A stretch of 64,000 nucleotides of DNA, from NCBI RefSeq assembly GCF_014646695.1, contig NZ_BMNT01000002.1, forward strand, positions 186,892-250,891. The letters run 5' to 3'. Below the pieces are notes generated by a model. The model did not search any database. It saw only the letters and a program-made list of their open reading frames with translations, and had not been told where the DNA came from. Each line of letters begins with the position of its first letter. Positions within the stretch are counted from its first letter, which is position 1. A program made the translations under genes and the position numbers. Origin of the DNA: Sphaerisporangium melleum (GTDB taxonomy: Bacteria; Actinomycetota; Actinomycetes; Streptosporangiales; Streptosporangiaceae). Positions 7,835 to 14,588 of the stretch are shown here, piece by piece.

Positions 7835-9861
7835 AGGGACCTCGCGAAGCGGCCGGTCAGGGTGTACAGGGCGGCCAGGCCGCCCCACGCGAGGAGCGCG
7901 AGGAAGGTCACGCGCCCGTTGAACAGGGCCGCCGTCACCGCGATCAGCAGCATGCGCTCGCCGATCGGCAGCACGACGATCTTCTTCAGCCAGCGCGACG
8001 CGGTGTTGCGGTCGAGCCGCGCCGACAGGCGCACCACCAGGCCGCCGCCCCCGCGCCGCCGTGTCACCGCTGCTTCGCCCGCCGAGGCTCCCGCGCGCGG
8101 GGCCGGCAGGTCGAGCGAACCGCCGTGCCCCGGGCGCTCCCAGATCGGGTCGATGCCCGCCGCGTCCGCCCGCGCGCCCGCGTACGAGAAGTCGATCATG
8201 TGGCGGATGGCCTGGAGCAGCATGGCCGCCACCGCCAGGGCCCAGATGCCCTCCGGACCGGTGACACCGCCTTCCGCGGCCCCGGCGTACCCCACCGCGA
8301 GCCCGACGTACACCACGTACTCCTTGACCCGGTCGAAGGTGGCGTCCAGCCAGGCGCCGAGCGGCGAGAAGGCACGGGTGTAGCGGGCGAGCTGCCCGTC
8401 CACGCAGTCGAGCACGAACGACAGGTAGAGCAGCACCGCGCCCACGAGCTGCGCGCGCCGCTGCCCGGCGGAGAAGGCCACCGCGGCCAGGCCCGCCAGC
8501 CCCACGGAAAGACCCGTCACGGCGTTCGGCGTGAGCCCGGCACGCGCCGCCAGGCGTACCAGACGCCCCGACCAGGAGCTGACGAGGAAGGTCGCGGCGA
8601 AGCCGTCCTCGGACTTGACGGCGGCGGCCAGCCGGGCGCGGTCTTCGTCCACCTCGGCGAGGTGGGCGATCGCGGCATCGGCCTCGCGCTGCCCGGTCAC
8701 CCTGGTGCAGTGCAGGAGCCCGAGGGGCACCGCCCGGACGGCCACCCCCACCCGGACCAGCCCGGCCAGCAGCAGCTCGGTCACCTCGGCCTCGCCGGCC
8801 GAGCCGAGGCGTCGGTCGCCCGCCAGGTTGGCGAGCTCCTCGGCCACCTCGGCGAAGCTCGCCAGGTCGGCCTGCGCCACGTGCAGCACGCCCTGGAATC
8901 GGGCGTTCGGCGCGGTCACGGTGTGGAAGGAGTTGCCCGCGGCGACCACCCGCCCGCGCTCGGCGCGCACCGGCGCGCGGACGCCGCCCGCGCCGTGCCC
9001 GGGCTCGGCGGCGATCAGGACCGCGGTGCCGCGCGCGGGGTCGTCGAGCAGCAGGGCCAGCGCCTCGGTGTGCGCCACCAGGTCGCCGGGCAGCACGGCC
9101 ACCGGCCCTTCGCCGGCCCGGGCCGCGGCGGCCACCGCCCGCAGGTCACCGGGCAGCCCGGAGCTGCGCACCCGGTCGGGACGGGGCAGGCCGGGCAACG
9201 ACTCCTCCCCGCCCAGCAGGCCGGGAAGGGACTCAAGGGACTCATCCGGTCTCGCGGCGGCCACGCCGTCAGAACCGCCGGGAGCATCGGGCGCGAGGAG
9301 GCCGGGTACGGAGATGTCCGGCTCGCTGAGGCCCGACGCGGAGATGTCCGTGCCCGCGACCTCCCGGGCCAGGTCGTCCGGGAGAGGCGCGTCCGGCGGC
9401 GGACCGTCCGTACGCCGGACGACTTCGGGTACGTCAGGGGTGAGGGTGTCCGGTGACGCAGTGCCCGTACGCGGGACGACGGCCTCGGGTGGTACGCCGG
9501 AAGGCGCCGCGACCTGCGCGGACTGCTCCGCGGAGTGTGCGGGCCATCGGGGGACGGGGACCGGCGGGGCGTTCCCCGCCGGTTGGGCGTGACCGGCCCG
9601 GGTCGCCAGCGCGGGGCTGAGCACGGCCCTGGTCACCACGTGCAGCCGCCCGGCCTCCAGCGTGACGAGCTGGTCGGCCAGCCGCTCGACGAGAGTGCCT
9701 TCCGCGCACTCCAGCCGGGTCTGCGGGGTCGTGGCGAGCACCACGGCGACGACCGGCGACGACCGCCTGCCAGGCGGCCGGCCCGGACGGCTCACGGCCC
9801 CCCGCGCGCCACTGCCGGCGCCCGGCGGCCGTTCGGGAGGCGGGTACGCGGATGCGGGCAA
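7831..9861 (-). CDS. Fusion: nucleotidyltransferase-like domain and CDP-alcohol phosphatidyltransferase
   Basis: A 676-residue protein. The first part (about 35-420) resembles a nucleotidyltransferase: VVAVVLATTP at the start, VAVLPGDLVAH later. However, the Gly-rich loop of active enzymes is absent, so this half may be degenerate or regulatory. A Pro/Asp/Gly-rich stretch of about 130 residues interrupts it. The C-terminal part is a membrane CDP-alcohol transferase with an intact signature, D485-x2-D488-G-x2-A-R, G502-x3-D506-x3-D510. The order matches bifunctional inositol-phosphate cytidylyltransferase/DIPP synthases. TTG at 9861 was chosen for its GGAAGGAG eight bases upstream. The open frame continues much further only as a shadow of the opposite-strand gene. 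Confidence 0.78.
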   Translation of the reverse strand: MPASAYPPPERPPGAGSGARGAVSRPGRPPGRRSSPVVAVVLATTPQTRLECAEGTLVERLADQLVTLEAGRLHVVTRAVLSPALATRAGHAQPAGNAPPVPVPRWPAHSAEQSAQVAAPSGVPPEAVVPRTGTASPDTLTPDVPEVVRRTDGPPPDAPLPDDLAREVAGTDISASGLSEPDISVPGLLAPDAPGGSDGVAAARPDESLESLPGLLGGEESLPGLPRPDRVRSSGLPGDLRAVAAAARAGEGPVAVLPGDLVAHTEALALLLDDPARGTAVLIAAEPGHGAGGVRAPVRAERGRVVAAGNSFHTVTAPNARFQGVLHVAQADLASFAEVAEELANLAGDRRLGSAGEAEVTELLLAGLVRVGVAVRAVPLGLLHCTRVTGQREADAAIAHLAEVDEDRARLAAAVKSEDGFAATFLVSSWSGRLVRLAARAGLTPNAVTGLSVGLAGLAAVAFSAGQRRAQLVGAVLLYLSFVLDCVDGQLARYTRAFSPLGAWLDATFDRVKEYVVYVGLAVGYAGAAEGGVTGPEGIWALAVAAMLLQAIRHMIDFSYAGARADAAGIDPIWERPGHGGSLDLPAPRAGASAGEAAVTRRRGGGGLVVRLSARLDRNTASRWLKKIVVLPIGERMLLIAVTAALFNGRVTFLALLAWGGLAALYTLTGRFARSL

Positions 9862-10149
9862 ACCAGGGGCTCCTTCCGCGACCGGGGATCGTCCACCCCG
9901 CAAAGTAACCGAGCCGTCACGGCCCTTGCAATCCCATCGGCCCGGTTCTCTGGCGCGCCGCAGGTCACGCTCCCCGGAACGCCGCCGCGAAGCCGGAGCG
10001 CCGGGCACGGAACGTGACGGATGACCACCGGGCGCGATCGGCCGCGGCAGGAGCCGGCACGGGGAGTGGAGACGGCGTCGGCCGCGGGTAGGGGTGGGTG
10101 AGGTCAGTAAGGTCTGCGGTGGAACCAGGAGCAGGAGGAAGTCGTCACC
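9862..10149. promoter_or_regulatory. Divergent promoter region of the CDP-polyol locus
   Basis: The 288 bases separate the minus-strand fused transferase from the plus-strand cytidylyltransferase/SDR gene, so both transcripts must start here or nearby. I could not assign -35 and -10 elements with confidence. The only clear signals are the two ribosome binding sites: GGAAGGAG for the minus-strand gene and AGGAGGA about nine bases before the plus-strand TTG. Confidence 0.4.
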
Positions 10150-11676
10150 TTGGCCGCACAGGAACCACGCCTGCGGACCGTCGGAGTGGTGCTCGCCGGC
10201 GGCGTCGGGCAGCGCGTCGGGCTCGGCACGCCCAAGCAGCTCATCGAGATCGCCGGTCGCACCATCCTCGAACACACGCTGTCCGTATTCGAGAGCGCGC
10301 CCGAGATCGACGAGATCGTCGTACTGATGGCACCCGGCCACGTCGCCGAGGCCGAGCGGGTGGTCCGGCGTGGCGGCTTCCGCAAGGTGACCAAGGTCGT
10401 GGCGGGCGGGGCGAGCCGTCCGGAGTCCACCTGGCGCGCGCTCCAGGCGCTCGGCCAAGGCGACTGCGACGTCCTGCTGCACGACGCGGTGCGCCCGCTG
10501 GTGGAGCCGCGCATCATCTCCGAGTGCGTCGAGGCGCTGCGGACGCACCGGGCGGTGGGGGTCGCCATCCCCTCCTCCGACACGATGGTGGTCGCCGTCC
10601 CGGGCCCGGATCGGGAGACCATCGGCGCGGCCCCCGACCGGTCGCTGCTGCGGCGCAGCCAGACCCCGCAGTGCTTCCGGCTCTCGGTGATCCGCGAGGC
10701 GTACGAGAGGGCCTTCGCCGACCCGGAGTTCGAGAAGCGGCCGGCCACCGACGACTGCGGCGTCGTCCTGCGGTACCTCCCCGAGGTCCCCATCTGCATC
10801 GTGCCGGGCAGCGAGCACAATCTGAAGGTCACCCACCCGGTGGACCTGCACATCGCCGAGAGGCTCTTCCAGCTCGCCGCCGACGCCGTGGCAGAGCCGC
10901 AGGACCCGGCCGCGTACCGCGAGGCGTTGACGGGGAGCACGGTGGTCGTCTTCGGCGGCGAGCACGGCGCCGGCGTCGCGGAACTCGCGGCCGGGTACGG
11001 CGCCGCCGTGCACGCGTTCGCGGGCGGGCCGGGCGGCGTCCGCGTGACGGACCCGCTCGCGGTCGCCGAGGCCCTCGACCGGGCGGCCAAGGAGAGCGGC
11101 CGCATCGACCATGTGGTGTACGCCGCCGAGGTGTCCTACCTGGGCGGGCTGAGCGAGGCCGACGACGCCGCCGTCGCGGAGACGGTCGCGGCCGGTCACC
11201 TGGGCGCGGTCACCGTCGCCCGCGCGGCCCTGCGCCACCTCCGCGAATCCGGTGGCCACCTCCTGCTGACCATCTCCCCGGCCGGGTACGCGCGCCCCGG
11301 CGCGGCACGGCCACACGTCCCATCCGGCGACCTGTCCGGCTCACGGTCCGGCGGACAGGCGGGCCCCGCGTCCGGCGACCCGTCAGGCTCACGGTCCGGC
11401 GGACAGGCGGGCCCCGCGTCCGGTAGCGGGGATCAGGCGGGCTCCAGCCTGTACGCCTCGGCCCGCGCCGCCGTGGCCGCCCTCGCCCGCGCGCTCGCGG
11501 ACGAGTGGGCCGAGTACGGAGTGCGGGTCGACTGCGTGACCGCCGGCGACACCACTCCCGTACGCCCGCCCCTCTCCGGCCGCTCCCCCGCCGACGCGCC
11601 CCCGCGCACCCTCGCGCAGGCCGCCATCGGCCTGCTCGCCTCCCCCGGGACCGGCCGCGTCATAGAGACCCACTGA
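10150..11676 (+). CDS. Bifunctional cytidylyltransferase (IspD/TarI-like) / SDR-like protein
   Basis: A 508-residue two-domain protein. The first 235 residues are an IspD/TarI-type cytidylyltransferase: VVLAGGVGQRVG with TPKQ, LLHDAVRPLV, and TPQCFR. TarI makes CDP-ribitol and IspD makes CDP-methylerythritol. The rest is an SDR-like domain in the position of TarJ (ribulose-5-phosphate reductase in fused forms). Its cofactor loop is weak (FGGEHGAG), Ser376 is present, but the catalytic Tyr-x3-Lys reads Y435-ASA-R439, and about 45 extra residues separate Ser from Tyr, including a duplicated SGSRSGGQAGPAS unit. The SDR half may thus have altered activity. TTG at 10150 follows a strong AGGAGGA. 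Confidence 0.82.
   Translation: MAAQEPRLRTVGVVLAGGVGQRVGLGTPKQLIEIAGRTILEHTLSVFESAPEIDEIVVLMAPGHVAEAERVVRRGGFRKVTKVVAGGASRPESTWRALQALGQGDCDVLLHDAVRPLVEPRIISECVEALRTHRAVGVAIPSSDTMVVAVPGPDRETIGAAPDRSLLRRSQTPQCFRLSVIREAYERAFADPEFEKRPATDDCGVVLRYLPEVPICIVPGSEHNLKVTHPVDLHIAERLFQLAADAVAEPQDPAAYREALTGSTVVVFGGEHGAGVAELAAGYGAAVHAFAGGPGGVRVTDPLAVAEALDRAAKESGRIDHVVYAAEVSYLGGLSEADDAAVAETVAAGHLGAVTVARAALRHLRESGGHLLLTISPAGYARPGAARPHVPSGDLSGSRSGGQAGPASGDPSGSRSGGQAGPASGSGDQAGSSLYASARAAVAALARALADEWAEYGVRVDCVTAGDTTPVRPPLSGRSPADAPPRTLAQAAIGLLASPGTGRVIETH
11323..11418 (+). repeat. Two tandem 48-bp repeats inside the SDR domain
   Basis: The unit at 11323-11370 is repeated at 11371-11418 with two mismatches, and a partial third begins at 11419. 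It is in frame and encodes SGD(L/P)SGSRSGGQAGPA twice. It falls between the catalytic Ser and Tyr of the SDR domain, so it lengthens a loop. Near identity suggests a recent duplication. Confidence 0.85.
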
Positions 11677-11773
11677 CCCCGCCGCACGCGACGGCGCCGG
11701 GGAAAGACACTCGCTGCTAGATCATTCGCGCGCCATACCGCGCGTTCGATCTTGCACCTGCGGGGAGGAAGCG

Positions 11774-11805
11774 CCCGGCCCGGCCCGGTGGTGGGCCGGG
11801 CCGGG
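11774..11805. terminator. Bidirectional GC hairpin terminator
   Basis: A perfect 13-bp stem (CCCGGCCCGGCCC with GGGCCGGGCCGGG) and a 6-base loop lie between a plus-strand and a minus-strand gene that converge. There is no T tract, as is common in actinomycetes. Confidence 0.65.
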
Positions 11806-11817
11806 AGAGGCTTGTGG

Positions 11818-12873
11818 TCAGGCGGGTGGGGTGGGGGTGCTCGGGGTGGTGTGGGCGGGGCGGGGAGCCTTGCTGAGGCCGGGCGGGCTGGTGAGGAAGC
11901 CCCAGCCCCACGACAGGTGCATGGTGGCGTACACCAGCGGCAGCCGGGCCAGCGCGGCGGTGGGCAGACCGCGGCCGGTGGCGAGCGAGCCGGCGAGGAT
12001 GGCGGCGAGGTAGGCGCCGGGGATCAGCAGGCCGGGCCAGTAGAACGGCGAGATGAGCACCCCGAGCAGCATCGCCGCCACCGCGAGCGGCGGCGCGAGG
12101 TAGCGCAGGTTGATGGTGCCCTCGTGGGTGCGCGCCACGACCCTGCGCCAGCGCCCGTAGTGGAAGTACTGCTTGGCCAGCGCGCGGACGTTGGGCCGGG
12201 GCCGGTAGGAGACGCGCATGCGCGGCTGGAACCACACCAGGCCGCCGGTCTCGCGGATGCGGTGGTTCATCTCCCAGTCCTGCGCGCGCTGGAAGTGCTC
12301 GTCGTAGCCGCCGACGCGCTCCAGCGCCTCGCGCCGGAAGACGCCGAGGTAGACGGTGTCGGCCGGGCCGGCCTGCCCGCCGGTGTGGAAGCGCGCGTTG
12401 CCCACGCCGATCTTGGAGGTCATGGCGCGGGCCACGGCCTGCTCGAACGGCGTGACGCCCTCGGCGGCCATGATGCCGCCCACGTTGTCGGCGCCGGTGC
12501 TCTCCAGCGTCTCGACGGCGACCCGCAGGTAGTCCTCCGGGAGCATGGCGTGCCCGTCGACGCGGGCGATGATCCCGTTGCGGGACGCACCGATCGCGGC
12601 GTTGAGCGCGTTCGGCGTGCGTCCGGTCGGGTTGGGCACGACCGTCACACGGGGGTCCTCGGCCGCGAGGGCGTCGGCGACCTCCTGGGTGCGGTCCTGG
12701 GACGGGCCGATGGCGAGGACGACCTCGATGGGACCGTCGTAACGTTGGGCGAGGACCTGCCGGACGGCCTCACGCAGGTGCCGTTCTTCGTTGAGCACCG
12801 GCATGATGACCGAGATCGGCGGCCAGACGCGGGTGCTCTGGCCGGTCAGGGGCGAGTCGGGGAACTCCTTCAT
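11818..12873 (-). CDS. GT2 family glycosyltransferase with C-terminal membrane segments
   Basis: A 351-residue enzyme similar to succinoglycan-type ExoA glycosyltransferases. ISVIMPVLNEERHL starts the GT-A domain. GIIARVDGHAMLPEDYL is the metal-binding region, and RAQDWEMNHRIRETGG has the catalytic ED-like segment and the acceptor-side R. From about residue 245 there are two or three hydrophobic stretches. ATG at 12873 was used, and a GTG four codons earlier (12885) is possible. It is divergent from the LCP gene across about 100 bases. The context points to envelope or extracellular polysaccharide synthesis. Confidence 0.85.
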   Translation of the reverse strand: MKEFPDSPLTGQSTRVWPPISVIMPVLNEERHLREAVRQVLAQRYDGPIEVVLAIGPSQDRTQEVADALAAEDPRVTVVPNPTGRTPNALNAAIGASRNGIIARVDGHAMLPEDYLRVAVETLESTGADNVGGIMAAEGVTPFEQAVARAMTSKIGVGNARFHTGGQAGPADTVYLGVFRREALERVGGYDEHFQRAQDWEMNHRIRETGGLVWFQPRMRVSYRPRPNVRALAKQYFHYGRWRRVVARTHEGTINLRYLAPPLAVAAMLLGVLISPFYWPGLLIPGAYLAAILAGSLATGRGLPTAALARLPLVYATMHLSWGWGFLTSPPGLSKAPRPAHTTPSTPTPPA

Positions 12874-12975
12874 GGCGGCGCTCACGCTACTGTACGAGCG
12901 GGTGGGGACGGCAACCCATCGGCCGGCGCACACGTCCCCACCGGTGGGCGTTCGACACGCGGAGGAGGCCGCCAG

Positions 12976-14445
12976 GTGACCGACGACGACTCCGGCGTGC
13001 ACGTCGGCGGTGATTCCTATGGCGGCGTCCGGCTGTCCCCCCGCCGCACCAAGCGGGCCAGGGCGGGGCTGCGCGGCCTGGTCGTCAGCGGGACGCTGTC
13101 CGCCACGGTCCTTCTCGGGTCGGGGGTGTCGTGGTTCCTGTCGGCCTACGCGGCCGGCCAGATCAAGCCGGTCGAGGCGGGGACGGTGGAGTCCGACGCC
13201 ACCGGCGCGATGAACATCCTGCTGGTCGGGGTGGACAAGCGGGACGATCTCACCCGGCGGCAGCAGAACCAGCTCCATCTCGGCCGGGAGGTCGGCCAGC
13301 GTACCGACACCATCATGGTGATCCGCCTCTCCGAGGACCACTCGAAGATCACCGTGGTGAGCATCCCCCGGGACAGCTGGGTGGACATCCCCGGCAAGGG
13401 CCAACACAAGATCAACTCGGCGTACTCCCTGGGCGGCGCCCCGCTCGCCGTCCGCACCATCCGCGATCTCACCGGGCTGACCATCAACCACTACGTCGAG
13501 GTCAACGTCCTCGGGTTCATCAACGTCGTGGACGCCCTCGGCGGCATCTCGGTCTGCACCCCGGTCGCCATCGACGACCAGCACACCGGCTTCAAGCTCC
13601 AGCCGGGCACCTACGAGCTGGACGGGGCGAAGGCGCTGTTCTACGCGCGCACCCGCGCCACCGCCCGGTCCGACCTCGACCGCATCGACCGCCAGCAGCA
13701 GGTCATCTCGGCCCTGCTGCAGCGCGCGCTCAGCGGCGGCACGCTGACCAATCCCGGCAAGCTCTTCGGGCTGGTCTCCTCGACCCTGAAGACCCTCACC
13801 GTCGACCAGGCGCTCGCGAACGACCTGGTCGGACTGGCCGAGCAGCTCAAGGACGTGTCCACCGACGATGTGACCTTCACCACGGTGCCGCTGGCCGACG
13901 TCGACTACAAGACCCCCACCGGGGAGTCGGCGGTGCTGTGGGACAAGCCGGCGGCGCGCGACCTGTTCCGGCGCATCGAGGCCGACGAGTCCCTGGTCAA
14001 GCCCGCGCCGTCCAAGAGCGCCACCGCGTCCGCCTCGCCCACGCCGTCGGCCTCGGCGACGGCGCTCACCATCGCGCCCTCGCGCATCGCGGTGCGCGTG
14101 CTCAACGGCACCGCGATCACGGGCCTCGGCGCGCGGACGAAGAACGACCTGCTGAAGGGCGGTTTCCTGGTGCCGTCCGCGCCCGGCGACGTCACGCCAC
14201 GAGACCAGGTGGACACCCTGGTCCGCTACCCTGCCGGGCGCGAAGACTCGGCCCGTACGGTCGCCGCCGCCATCCCGGGCGCCAAGCTGCGCCAGGCGGA
14301 CGTCTCGGGCATCGAGGTGGTCGTCGGCACGAAGTACTCCGGCGTCAAGAAGGTCACCGTGGCGGAGGCGACCCCGTCGAGCTCCCCCACGCCCTCCTCG
14401 GCGCCCGTGGCCCGCACGGCCACGCAGAACATCTGCAAGAAGTGA
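12976..14445 (+). CDS. LytR-CpsA-Psr (LCP) family cell-wall glycopolymer ligase
   Basis: A 489-residue protein with a short basic cytoplasmic head, one transmembrane helix (GLVVSGTLSATVLLGSGVSW, about 35-55), and an extracellular LCP domain from about residue 75. Recognisable segments are MNILLVGVD, QRTDTIMVIRLS, VVSIPRDSWVDIPG, KINSAYSLGG and the Arg-rich ALFYARTR. After a Ser/Ala/Pro linker (near 340-360) comes a LytR_C domain with VRVLNGT. LCP proteins transfer undecaprenyl-linked polymers such as teichoic acid or arabinogalactan to peptidoglycan or protein. GTG at 12976 has GGAGGAGG upstream. It is a plausible final step for the polymer made by the preceding cluster. Confidence 0.9.
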   Translation: MTDDDSGVHVGGDSYGGVRLSPRRTKRARAGLRGLVVSGTLSATVLLGSGVSWFLSAYAAGQIKPVEAGTVESDATGAMNILLVGVDKRDDLTRRQQNQLHLGREVGQRTDTIMVIRLSEDHSKITVVSIPRDSWVDIPGKGQHKINSAYSLGGAPLAVRTIRDLTGLTINHYVEVNVLGFINVVDALGGISVCTPVAIDDQHTGFKLQPGTYELDGAKALFYARTRATARSDLDRIDRQQQVISALLQRALSGGTLTNPGKLFGLVSSTLKTLTVDQALANDLVGLAEQLKDVSTDDVTFTTVPLADVDYKTPTGESAVLWDKPAARDLFRRIEADESLVKPAPSKSATASASPTPSASATALTIAPSRIAVRVLNGTAITGLGARTKNDLLKGGFLVPSAPGDVTPRDQVDTLVRYPAGREDSARTVAAAIPGAKLRQADVSGIEVVVGTKYSGVKKVTVAEATPSSSPTPSSAPVARTATQNICKK

Positions 14446-14588
14446 CTCCACCTCCGCCGGGCGGTCGATCGGCCGGCGGCCGCGTGTACGAGCACGAAGC
14501 GGCCCGGCCGTGACGGGTGCCGTTGACATCCGCCGGGCACGCGCGCGACCGTGATCCTGATCGTTCGCGGCCGTGGGGAGGGCGAGGC

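Noticed and set aside
9862..11316. Upstream extension of the fused CDP-alcohol transferase frame
   Set aside because: It overlaps the plus-strand cytidylyltransferase gene and loses protein-like composition before 9861, where a good ribosome site precedes a TTG.
11323..11418. Tandem 48-bp repeats considered as a mobile element or att site
   Set aside because: Only two in-frame copies, no flanking duplication or recombinase nearby. A simple coding duplication explains them.
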